This document shows, piece after piece, positions 56,810 to 64,000 of a DNA stretch of 64,000 bases. The notes beneath the pieces were generated by a model, which was given only the letters and a program-made list of their open reading frames with translations, was not told the DNA's origin and ran no database searches. The translations under genes and the position numbers were made by a program. Location: contig CAAEVH010000058.1 of NCBI GenBank assembly GCA_900759445.1, positions 27,236 to 91,235 on the forward strand. The letters are read 5' to 3'. The stretch is from an uncultured Raoultella sp. (lineage in GTDB: Bacteria > Pseudomonadota > Gammaproteobacteria > Enterobacterales > Enterobacteriaceae). The stretch's first letter is position 1. Each line of letters opens with the position of its first letter.

Positions 56810-58176
56810 GCCTGAACTCCTTCTGGCGTCACCTGTTCAATGTGGAAATCAAATTGCAGCGCATCGCTCGCTTCAATCAGGTGATAGATCGAGAACTCAT
56901 ACACCGGTCCACTTTGAATATCAGATGGCGAGAACGGGAAGGCGAGGTTGCCCGCAGTCGCAATGCGATTTTCATAGCCGTAATGCAGCAGGGTAGAGCG
57001 TACCAGCGAGCAAACGCTGTTGGCGATATCCTGCGTCGGCGCAACGACATCCAGTAAAATCCCCAGCTCATGACCGGCGGTTTTCATCGGTTCATGGTTG
57101 CCCATCACACCGTTCTTACCATACAGGTGGAACGTCATGCGGATACTGTCGTCATTCAGAGAGAGGTTACGCGCCACGCTTGCCTGTACCTCTTCGAGAA
57201 TGGTGTCAATCCCGGCAATCATAATTGGGTCGCGCGTTCCGGCGATGGTCAGGCAACGGAAGCCAACCTGACGCGCGCCTTCCAGTTTCAACGCATACGG
57301 TGTTTCTTCATGACGTGAACCACTGACATACACTTCGCCCTCGTTAACCTGGGTAAAGGTGCACGCTTTCAGGTTCAGCACGCCGCCTGGTCCTGGCAGG
57401 AAGTACGGATCGGACTTCTCATACAGGGTGTGCGCCGCAGCGGAAGTTTCAGTGAACTTACGCTTGGGATTGAACGCCTTCAGCGTAAAGCCGTTGTCAT
57501 CAATGATCCCCATCGCACAATCTGAGCCGGAGCCAGGGGTGGCGGCAATGGCAGCACACTCAAGGATCTTCCCGCAATGAAGTGCCAGACCTTCATCAAA
57601 GCCCTGCATTATTGGCAGCGCGGCGAAGCAGGCCGGATCGTAGGCACGTCCGCCCAGCACCACCTGCGCGCCAGCTTCGAGCGCACGCTGAAAAGGCTCG
57701 ACGCCCATCTGCGCGACAATGTAGGTGCTCTCTTCAATTGCATCGTGAGTCAGTTCAGGCACAAAATCGAGCGCGGTGATTTTGCCGTTATCCAGCGCCT
57801 GATGAACGATTTCTTTGTCGACATCAGACGGGATTAACGCCATTGAGAAGGACAGTTTTTCTTCCTGTGCGATCTCATGGATTATCTGGCGACACCACTC
57901 CAGATGCGGAGCTGCGCCAGAACCACCGGCCGTGCCGATCACTACCGGGATGTTGTTCTTCACGCCTGCCACGATCATATAGCGCAGATCGCGTTTCACA
58001 CCGGCCCGGTCGGTAAAGGGTTTACCCGCCCCCAGATAGTGGGGGCCTGGATCGGAGGAACCTGCGTCAACAGCAATAAGATCCGGTGACTCTTCCATGG
58101 CTTTACGAAAACTTTCTTCCGGGAAGCCATAACCCAGGATAGCCGTAGGCGATAAGATCTTAAATGTGCGTGCCAT
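56806..58176 (-). CDS. AtuA-like (DUF1446) family protein
   Basis: A 456-residue protein of the acyclic terpene utilisation AtuA family. The N-terminal region shows ILSPTAILGYGFPEES and DAGSSDPGPHYLGAG (about 37-51), and the middle has GGSGAAPHLEWC and LGGRAYDPACFAAL (about 174-187), the most conserved parts of the family. The biochemical activity of DUF1446 proteins is not settled. It starts three bases after the methylaspartase gene and its ribosome site AAGGA lies in the end of that gene. This tight placement argues for a role in the methylaspartate route, but I cannot assign a reaction. Confidence 0.85.
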   Translation of the reverse strand: MARTFKILSPTAILGYGFPEESFRKAMEESPDLIAVDAGSSDPGPHYLGAGKPFTDRAGVKRDLRYMIVAGVKNNIPVVIGTAGGSGAAPHLEWCRQIIHEIAQEEKLSFSMALIPSDVDKEIVHQALDNGKITALDFVPELTHDAIEESTYIVAQMGVEPFQRALEAGAQVVLGGRAYDPACFAALPIMQGFDEGLALHCGKILECAAIAATPGSGSDCAMGIIDDNGFTLKAFNPKRKFTETSAAAHTLYEKSDPYFLPGPGGVLNLKACTFTQVNEGEVYVSGSRHEETPYALKLEGARQVGFRCLTIAGTRDPIMIAGIDTILEEVQASVARNLSLNDDSIRMTFHLYGKNGVMGNHEPMKTAGHELGILLDVVAPTQDIANSVCSLVRSTLLHYGYENRIATAGNLAFPFSPSDIQSGPVYEFSIYHLIEASDALQFDFHIEQVTPEGVQA

Positions 58177-58179
58177 CTC

Positions 58180-59421
58180 TTAATCCTTAGTTTGCAACAG
58201 CGCGATGGTCCGGTTCATTTCGTTAAACACGATGTTGAGACCTTCATCGAAACCCATACCCGGCTTGATCAGCATGCGCATTGGACGCGCAGCCAGCGCG
58301 ACGTGTACGCAGGTACGCGCACTGATTTCCGTTTCGTTACAGGTACCGCCCTGATAGGCTTCCATTCCGTGTTTGTTGCAATACAGCACCGCATCGACGA
58401 TGTTGTGAATACCGCCCAGATCCGGGGTCTTGATCTGCACCATGTGGCAACTGCCCGCGTCGGTGAAGTCCACGATATCCTGATAGGTGTTACACCATTC
58501 ATCCGCAACAATTTTCACGCCGGAACCCAGACGGGTAAGCTCCTGAGTGATCTCGGTGAGCATGCGGATCTGATCCGGCTTGTTACCGGCATCTACCGGG
58601 CCTTCAATGTACAGCGGCAGGCCTTGAGCTTCGGCTTCGAGGCTGGCGATGTATTCGGCGCAACGCACCGGATCCATATCGAAGATCAGACCGATGGTGC
58701 CGTAGACATCAATATGCAGCGTCGGGTGATAGGTTTCGTTGGTGCGCAGGCTCAGGATGCGGTTTGATAACCAGCGGACGTACTCACGCAGTTTTTCGCC
58801 TTTGAAGCCCAGCTTCTCTTCTACGTTATTGATCAGCGCATGCGGCAGGACGTCCACACCTTTGAGGATCATCTTGTCGACGGCGATATAACGGTCGTCG
58901 CCGCTCTGGCCAAATAATGGAATGGCTTCCGGGACGCACGGCAGTTGCCATTCATCACAAACCACTTCTGCTTTCAGACGACCGGTAGCCAGTGCCGCCG
59001 CGTCGAGCAGCGCCTGAGACAGACCATAACGTACGGCGGTATGCAGCAGATGGCCGTCAATACGCAGTTCGTCAAAGAAACGGGCGTTGGTCAGGAACGA
59101 ATCAACGTCGCGGCCTTCCAGCAGCGGTTTGATGTGATCGTTAAGGAACGGAATGAAGTTTTCAGCCAGGAACAGCGGATCGCGTCCACCTGCACCTGAA
59201 TATTGCACCGCTGCACAATCGCCCACTGCTACTGCGCCGTTTTCCAGAATCAGCTGTACGGATACGCATTCACCCGCCTGACGAACAGACGTAAATCCAG
59301 GCGTTACCGGAGCGCCGGTATAGATAAACCCGTCATGACCGGCGCCGTTTTTGATGGCCTGCTGATCGTCAAAATAAAATGAGGAGTAGCCAGCTGTGAA
59401 AAGGGCCTGTTTAATTTTCAT
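58180..59421 (-). CDS. mal: Methylaspartate ammonia-lyase
   Basis: A 413-residue enolase-superfamily enzyme that removes ammonia from (2S,3S)-3-methylaspartate to give mesaconate. All functional residues known from the Citrobacter amalonaticus enzyme sit at the same positions: H194 (VLPHALINN), Mg ligands D238 (LHIDVYG), E273 (YIEGPVD) and D307 (IVADEWCN), and the catalytic base K331 (VQIKTPD). From memory the whole sequence is nearly that of the C. amalonaticus protein, which is the main reason for the genus suggestion. It overlaps glmE by one base (TAATG). Confidence 0.97.
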   Translation of the reverse strand: MKIKQALFTAGYSSFYFDDQQAIKNGAGHDGFIYTGAPVTPGFTSVRQAGECVSVQLILENGAVAVGDCAAVQYSGAGGRDPLFLAENFIPFLNDHIKPLLEGRDVDSFLTNARFFDELRIDGHLLHTAVRYGLSQALLDAAALATGRLKAEVVCDEWQLPCVPEAIPLFGQSGDDRYIAVDKMILKGVDVLPHALINNVEEKLGFKGEKLREYVRWLSNRILSLRTNETYHPTLHIDVYGTIGLIFDMDPVRCAEYIASLEAEAQGLPLYIEGPVDAGNKPDQIRMLTEITQELTRLGSGVKIVADEWCNTYQDIVDFTDAGSCHMVQIKTPDLGGIHNIVDAVLYCNKHGMEAYQGGTCNETEISARTCVHVALAARPMRMLIKPGMGFDEGLNIVFNEMNRTIALLQTKD

Positions 59422-60866
59422 TATGGTCTTCCTATTAATTTACTGTGGGATACGGCGTTGATGTCATCAATGACCATCTGGAAAGAAGGCTTGCGGCCTT
59501 CGAAATGCGCGCGCTCTGCGACGTAGTCGTGGTGCAGGGCGAGAATGTCTTTCGGCAGCGGAACGGAGCCAGCTTCGAGAATACGGATGGCGCCTGTGTT
59601 ATCGCGAACAGGCAGGATCTTACCGGCGTTACAGGCGGCGGGCGCGAAAGGTACATCCAGTACGCCTGCTTCAAAGGCCAGCACTGTACCGCGCGCAATG
59701 TCGCCATTGCCCAGTTCGAAGACTTTCTTCAGCACCGCGCGGACTTCGCTCTTAATCAGATCAACTTCCTGCTCCACGGCAGCGCACTGCGGGAATTTCT
59801 GGTCGCTGACCATGTTGAGCATCTGGCGTGAAGCTTTCAGACCCTGGGCGTTCGCTGCCGCCGTTGGGATACCGAACGCTTCGTGCGGGCTTTTGGTGAT
59901 CACTTTGGTGGCACCTGACATACCGGCAACCGCTGCGCCCCAGGCGATAACGGAGAAGGCTTTTGCTTCATCTTCCGGGAATCCGCCCATCCACTGGTGG
60001 AAAACGGTACTCAGTTCGTAATCGTCGAAGCCGTGGTTATGGAAATATTCGTGGGAAAGTTCGCGCAGCGCCTGAATCGCTGCAATATCCTGCGTTAGGC
60101 TACCGACCTGGCCGTAGCCAACGGTAATTGACTTCACGCCTTGTTCCAGAGCCAACAGACCTTCGATAATCGCCACCGAGTGGGACATAAATGGCGGGAT
60201 CAGGGTGCCGGTCAGTGGGCCAAATGGTTCACGGTTGATACGAATACCGTTCTCTTCGTACAGGCCCATCAGGCGGTCGCAGTACTGCCAGTCGCGGATG
60301 GATTTTTCCAGAGTGACACGTTTAGCGTAAGGAATGTTGTAGGAGATGCCGCCGCCTTCGTAGCTGGTAAAGCCACTGGCCATGGCGATTTCTGCCAGCA
60401 GGCGCGCATCCGGCGTGCCGTGACGAACCTGGATCGGTTTTTCCAGCGCTTCAGTCATACGACGGCAGGCAGCAACCCCGTGATTGACGACCGGTAAACC
60501 ATTCAGCTTGGAAGTACCTGCTTCGATAGATTTCTGGATCCCGACGGCGGCTTCTTCATAGCGGTTCAGACGGGTATAGGCATCGATCGTACTCGGCAGG
60601 AGGTCGCACTCTTCCTGCAATGTTTTGAGCAGCGCAATATGCTCATCCATTAATGCTACGCCTGCGCGCGGCTGGCTCAGGGTTTTCCCTTCCTGATCGG
60701 CCTTCAGCAGAGCAAGGGAGAAGCGCTTTTTATCCGGAATTGATTGCTGGTACTTCACGCCATCTTCGAAGTTCTCAACGTCTTTGCCGGTTTCCCAGGT
60801 TTGTAATACCTGATGCCTTTCGGTCATGAATTCGTCATGGGTCAATTTTTTATTTCGAAGTTCCAT
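59421..60866 (-). CDS. glmE: Glutamate mutase epsilon subunit (MutE/GlmE)
   Basis: A 481-residue TIM-barrel subunit of B12-dependent glutamate mutase, close to the 483-485 residues of clostridial GlmE. It binds glutamate and, with GlmS, the coenzyme B12 whose adenosyl radical drives the rearrangement of glutamate to 3-methylaspartate. Family segments include LNGLPVVNHGVAACRRMTE, VRHGTPDARLLAEI, SYEGGGISYNIPYAKR and GPLTGTLIPPFMSHS, which contain the arginines and glutamates of the substrate site. It lies 18 bases after glmL. Confidence 0.96.
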   Translation of the reverse strand: MELRNKKLTHDEFMTERHQVLQTWETGKDVENFEDGVKYQQSIPDKKRFSLALLKADQEGKTLSQPRAGVALMDEHIALLKTLQEECDLLPSTIDAYTRLNRYEEAAVGIQKSIEAGTSKLNGLPVVNHGVAACRRMTEALEKPIQVRHGTPDARLLAEIAMASGFTSYEGGGISYNIPYAKRVTLEKSIRDWQYCDRLMGLYEENGIRINREPFGPLTGTLIPPFMSHSVAIIEGLLALEQGVKSITVGYGQVGSLTQDIAAIQALRELSHEYFHNHGFDDYELSTVFHQWMGGFPEDEAKAFSVIAWGAAVAGMSGATKVITKSPHEAFGIPTAAANAQGLKASRQMLNMVSDQKFPQCAAVEQEVDLIKSEVRAVLKKVFELGNGDIARGTVLAFEAGVLDVPFAPAACNAGKILPVRDNTGAIRILEAGSVPLPKDILALHHDYVAERAHFEGRKPSFQMVIDDINAVSHSKLIGRP

Positions 60867-60884
60867 TCGTAGCTGCCTTAAGTT

Positions 60885-62273
60885 TTATAGGGTTAAACAC
60901 TGAATGCTGGTGCGAGCAGCGGCTTGCGGGTACAGCCTGGCGACGTTTGCCAGTAGCGGGAGCAGGCCATTTGAATCGCGGTAATACTCAAACTGATTCG
61001 GTAACAAAATTCTTTTACCCTGGTCGTCCAGCTCCCGGTATTTGAGCCAGTTATGGATATCGAACTGACTGGCGCGAGAGAGCCATCCCCCTGAACCGAC
61101 GACTTTGCGTACGGTGGTGAGATCGCGACCCATCTGTAAATCCACGTTACCCACGCAGGTGCAAACCTGCTTTTTAGTGCCCGCGTGGCGCTCAGCGGCA
61201 TAGCCCACGCACAAACCTGCCAGCAGGGTGTCGAAATATTTCTCCTCCTCGCTGAGCGGCAGGTAATCCGGTTGCCCAACCAGATGACGCAGGTAGCGGT
61301 AAAACGCTTCCTCGCGCTGCGGTTGTTGGGCGAAGATGACTTTCACCATATCCTGCGTACTTTCTCCCACCACGACGGCGGAAACGCGCATTCCCAGGTC
61401 GCCTTCAACGGTACGTTTGACGAACGGTTCAGGAACACCATGCAGGACGGTATCGGGGGAGAGGGTATTCGCGCTGGCCGAATAGACATCCGTGGTGGCT
61501 CCGCCCATATCAATCAGCATGAATTCCTTCCATGCGCTGTCGTAATCGCTAATGGCTTTGACTAACTCATATACCGTCCATGGCGTCGGCATTGGCTCTT
61601 CGCCGGTTTCGCCGACGATGACGTCCAGACCTTTACCTTTGACAATGCGTGACAAGAACACATCGCAAATCGCCTGGCGCGCGGCAAACGGATTCGGGTG
61701 ATCGAGGTCAGGCAGAATGTTGTCTACCGTGGTCAGATCTTTATGTCCCAGAATCGTTTGTATTTCGTCCTGAATGTCCCGATTTCCGGCGTAGATAATG
61801 GCGCAATCAAGCGTTGAGCCTGCCAGCGCGTGCGCATTCGCCAGGCCGTAGCTTTCTTCGCCACCGTCTGTACCGCCGGTAAACAACAGAATATCTGGCG
61901 GTGATGATTCCAGCTCCTGGATGTCATGCCGGTTCAGTTTGTACGAATAATATTGCGCGATTTTCGCTCCTGCCGAATGGGCGGTAACTTTTGCTGATTC
62001 CAGCGTAATGGAAGGCACCAGCCCCATTGCTGCAACGGCGAGTCCACCCTTGGCCGAAGAGGAGTATTTCAACTGCACTTCACCACTTTTCAGTAACGGG
62101 CGAGCATCGGCAACGTTCAGCACCTGATTCAGGCTGGCAAAAAAACCGTCTGCCAGATGATGTGTGGTGGTTGGGGTCAGGACATGGTTTACCAGGGTTA
62201 ATTCCTCGCCTTCATGGGCGAAGAGGGCAGCCTTGGTCCATGTCGAGCCGATATCGACAGAAACTGTTTGCAT
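60885..62273 (-). CDS. glmL: Glutamate mutase accessory protein GlmL (MutL)
   Basis: A 462-residue ASKHA-fold ATPase. The phosphate-1 motif VDIGSTWTKAALF is at about 5-17 and a second motif LLFTGGTDGGEESYG near residue 130 follows, with IDMGGATTDVYSA at about 247-259. Genes of this type lie between glmS and glmE in Clostridium and are thought to be reactivating chaperones for the B12 enzyme. I chose the ATG at 62273, which shares one base with the glmS stop (TGATG), rather than an ATG seven codons upstream. Confidence 0.93.
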   Translation of the reverse strand: MQTVSVDIGSTWTKAALFAHEGEELTLVNHVLTPTTTHHLADGFFASLNQVLNVADARPLLKSGEVQLKYSSSAKGGLAVAAMGLVPSITLESAKVTAHSAGAKIAQYYSYKLNRHDIQELESSPPDILLFTGGTDGGEESYGLANAHALAGSTLDCAIIYAGNRDIQDEIQTILGHKDLTTVDNILPDLDHPNPFAARQAICDVFLSRIVKGKGLDVIVGETGEEPMPTPWTVYELVKAISDYDSAWKEFMLIDMGGATTDVYSASANTLSPDTVLHGVPEPFVKRTVEGDLGMRVSAVVVGESTQDMVKVIFAQQPQREEAFYRYLRHLVGQPDYLPLSEEEKYFDTLLAGLCVGYAAERHAGTKKQVCTCVGNVDLQMGRDLTTVRKVVGSGGWLSRASQFDIHNWLKYRELDDQGKRILLPNQFEYYRDSNGLLPLLANVARLYPQAAARTSIQCLTL

Positions 62274-62722
62274 CAGATAGCCTCTTCCAGGCAACGCTGC
62301 TCGAGGCCATTGTGTTGGCGAATATCATTGGTGATAAGCGCGCAGACATCTTCCAGGTCGTGGCTCGGTGCGAAGACGCGGTTAAAACCCATCTCCTTAA
62401 ACTTCACTTCCACATCGCCGAAGTCATGTTTACCAACTACCAGGTTGCCACCGACGTACAGCAGAATGTCGCCGAGGCCGCGTTCGATGCAGCGCTCACG
62501 TAACCCGAGGCAGTCAATGTCGCCATGACCGTAGATAGAGGACACCACGATGGCATCGGCGCCTGTTTCAATCGCGGCATCAATATATTCATCCTGGCTC
62601 ACCATCACCCCGAGGTTGATTACGTGAAAATCATGAGCAGTAAAAACGCGATCCAGAACTTTATTACCTACTGCATGGCAGTCAGCACCGATGACGCCAA
62701 TAACAAGTGTAGATTTCTTCAT
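62273..62722 (-). CDS. glmS: Glutamate mutase sigma subunit (B12-binding, MutS/GlmS)
   Basis: A 149-residue cobalamin-binding subunit with the base-off/His-on motif D14-C-H16-A-V-G19, followed by SSIYGHGD (about 61-68) and [13 protein letters not shown] (about 92-104), the loops that hold the corrin tail. With GlmE it forms the mutase. It is the first gene of the leftward operon, with GAGGA ahead of the ATG. The symbol glmS here must not be confused with glucosamine-6-phosphate synthase. Confidence 0.95.
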   Translation of the reverse strand: MKKSTLVIGVIGADCHAVGNKVLDRVFTAHDFHVINLGVMVSQDEYIDAAIETGADAIVVSSIYGHGDIDCLGLRERCIERGLGDILLYVGGNLVVGKHDFGDVEVKFKEMGFNRVFAPSHDLEDVCALITNDIRQHNGLEQRCLEEAI

Positions 62723-62768
62723 GGGTAATCCTCTGTAGGGCTGATGGTCAATAAGTGAAAATTATTTT

Positions 62769-62796
62769 CTAATATTTAGAACATGGTTTGTGACAA
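62769..62796 (-). promoter_or_regulatory. Candidate promoter of the glutamate fermentation operon
   Basis: On the minus strand TTGTCA (62796-62791) and TATTAG (62774-62769) are spaced 16 bases apart and lie about 50 bases before the glmS start. This is a sequence match only; the AT-rich context makes chance hits common. Confidence 0.3.
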
Positions 62797-63587
62797 CCTC
62801 TTAATAGGGTCGGAGTTTCTGTGTAAGCGGAAAAGGAAGCAATTGATCTATTTTCAAAATATCCTGCGCAAAATGATTGTTATATTTTTTATTTGTAAAA
62901 ATCCTTGTTTATCAGGTAGTTGAATGTTGTTTTTGCGGGTTTTTTTAATTTACCAGGAAAATGAAGAATAAATGACTTGCCATGTTTGTGATCGAAATCT
63001 TATTTTGTTGTGCGCCTCATTTATGCGTCATTTTTTATAATTTAAAAAATTACCTTTACTAAATAACTTGTGAACGGGATAACGGTTTTTTATTGTTTAA
63101 TCTTATATGACATAATTATATTTTGTTAAATTTAAGATAAAAATGATAATGAATTGTTTGTGGCATATTTAAACGTTGCCACATAAGAGAAAAAGAGAAG
63201 TGAGTGATAACTTTCAGTGATGCTTTAAGCGAAACGCCTGCGCTGTGCTGAGGAACGTCAAACCCAATGCGTCTGTCAATGAGGGACGCTTTCGCTTCCA
63301 TTTGAGATAGTTACATCTTGGTGTTAATTATAAGTAAAATTTAAATGAATAATTTGTATGAAATAACAATTCCATGACTTGCTAAACAAAAAACTGTGAG
63401 CTACCCGGCAATAGTGACTCTTTATCTGCTGGCAATTTTGTCAGTCGGGCGGGTTAAAAGATCGTGTAGATTTAAATAAATATCCTATCATTTGTAGTAA
63501 CGGCAATTACTCATTGAAAAACATACCGTTAACATGGTGTTCACTAGTCGCCTGACTGTTAAACACTATTAACATTAAATTTGAAAA

Positions 63588-63601
63588 TTGATTTAAATCA
63601 A
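63588..63601. promoter_or_regulatory. Perfect FNR box upstream of cydA
   Basis: TTGAT-TTAA-ATCAA matches the FNR consensus TTGAT-N4-ATCAA without a mismatch. In E. coli FNR and ArcA both act on the cydA promoters, so this is the expected oxygen-response site. Confidence 0.75.
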
Positions 63602-63940
63602 TGTTTAAAACTTGGTAAACAGCCTCAAAAGAGGTTAAATTGCTGCAGATCAAATTGGTCTGAAAGTGATAAATTAGCTATAAATTGATCACTATCGAAA
63701 AATGCAAATTTACCTCGATAAAAACCTGTTTATTGTAAGGATTTTACGGCGTAATATAATTGCGGGATCAATTTGAGTGTTTTATTAACATGTTTGTAAC
63801 CTTTCATCATTGTCCTTTCTTCAAATGAGAAGAAAGAGCAGCGGCGGAGGGAAGCAGATAAATTTGTATTGGGGCATGCGTGTGACCCTTTCTAACGGGG
63901 TTCACTCTCGGAGTCTTCATGCGATGAGCAAGGAGTCATG

Positions 63941-64000
63941 ATGTTAGATATAGTCGAACTGTCGCGCTTACAGTTTGCCTTGACCGCGATGTACCACTTC
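63941..64000 (+). CDS. cydA: Cytochrome bd-I ubiquinol oxidase subunit I, N-terminal start
   Basis: The first 20 codons, MLDIVELSRLQFALTAMYHF, are those of E. coli CydA; the gene continues beyond the window. H19 of this stretch is a haem ligand (b595) in the family. The ATG at 63941 has AAGGAG five bases upstream; the ATG one codon earlier is too close to it. Cytochrome bd is the high-affinity terminal oxidase used under low oxygen. Confidence 0.93.
   Translation, partial: MLDIVELSRLQFALTAMYHF

Larger units (their letters stand above)
62723..63940. other. AT-rich 1.2-kb intergenic region glmS / cydA
   Basis: The region holds the promoters of the leftward glm operon and of the rightward cydAB operon. 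Its right part (about 63400-63940) resembles the long multi-promoter leader of E. coli cydA, with the FNR box listed separately and several TGTTAA-type elements that ArcA could bind (63555-63580). A less AT-rich patch at 63220-63300 is bounded by the inverted repeat AAGCGAAA / TTTCGCTT (63227-63234 and 63290-63297). A 61-codon open frame over it (63116-63301, minus) has no ribosome site, and I do not accept it as a gene. Confidence 0.6.

Noticed and set aside
41339..62730. Prophage or transposon origin of the accessory block
   Set aside because: No integrase, transposase, phage structural gene, tRNA target or flanking direct repeat was found.
62723..62850. A cobalamin riboswitch ahead of the B12-dependent mutase genes
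   Set aside because: The leader is too short and AT-rich and has no B12 box; the same holds for the cobA upstream region.
63116..63301. A 61-codon open frame in the glmS-cydA gap
   Set aside because: No ribosome site, low-complexity AT-rich tail and no recognised family; the region looks non-coding.

Overview
The window looks like a chromosome segment of an Enterobacteriaceae species, most likely Citrobacter. Most genes are in the order known from E. coli (pgm, potE-speF, kdpEDCBAF, ybfA, phr, dtpD, ybgI-pxpBCA, nei, abrB, gltA, sdhCDAB, sucABCD, mngRAB, cydA). The genus suggestion rests on the methylaspartate ammonia-lyase: from memory it is almost the same sequence as the structurally solved Citrobacter amalonaticus enzyme, and it keeps all the catalytic positions of that enzyme at identical numbering. 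No database search was run. There are no rRNA or tRNA genes, no CRISPR array, no intact insertion sequence and no prophage.

Region 1 (1-24 kb) is backbone. It holds the end of pgm; an acid- and ornithine-inducible ornithine decarboxylase/antiporter operon with its arrest-peptide leader speFL; the complete high-affinity K+ uptake system KdpFABC with its two-component regulator KdpDE; ybfA; DNA photolyase; a decayed Rpn-type nuclease fragment with an in-frame 12-bp repeat; and the peptide transporter DtpD. After these comes a rightward operon ybgI-pxpB-pxpC-pxpA-DUF969-DUF979-pcp-nei, which reads as a pyroglutamate salvage unit: a peptidase releases 5-oxoproline, a two-subunit membrane protein may move it, and the ATP-dependent 5-oxoprolinase opens it to glutamate.

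Region 2 (24-41.4 kb) is the TCA-cycle block. gltA is divergent from sdhCDAB-sucABCD, with the sucD 3' UTR probably yielding the sRNA SdhX. The mannosyl-glycerate system mngR / mngA-mngB follows.

Region 3 (41.4-62.7 kb) is an accessory block between mngB and cydA, which are neighbours in E. coli K-12. It has two halves. The left half is a leftward operon: OtnK kinase, OtnC decarboxylating aldolase, DeoR-type regulator, OtnI isomerase, a beta-keto-acid cleavage enzyme (BKACE), a bile-acid/sodium-symporter-type carrier, a GlcG/HbpS-like protein and an Asp/Glu-racemase-like protein. Its substrate is unknown. It is divergent from a PocR-like AraC regulator. The right half is a leftward ten-gene operon for glutamine/glutamate fermentation by the methylaspartate route: glutamate mutase (glmS, glmL, glmE), methylaspartase, an AtuA/DUF1446 protein with a DUF4387 partner, a dicarboxylate/amino-acid symporter, a glutaminase with a signal peptide, a class I fumarase that probably acts as mesaconase, and a corrinoid adenosyltransferase that can supply the B12 coenzyme glutamate mutase needs. 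A stand-alone uroporphyrinogen-III methyltransferase and a LysR regulator sit beside it.

Region 4 (62.7-64 kb) is 1.2 kb of AT-rich sequence without a convincing gene. It contains a perfect FNR box and leads into the first 20 codons of cydA.
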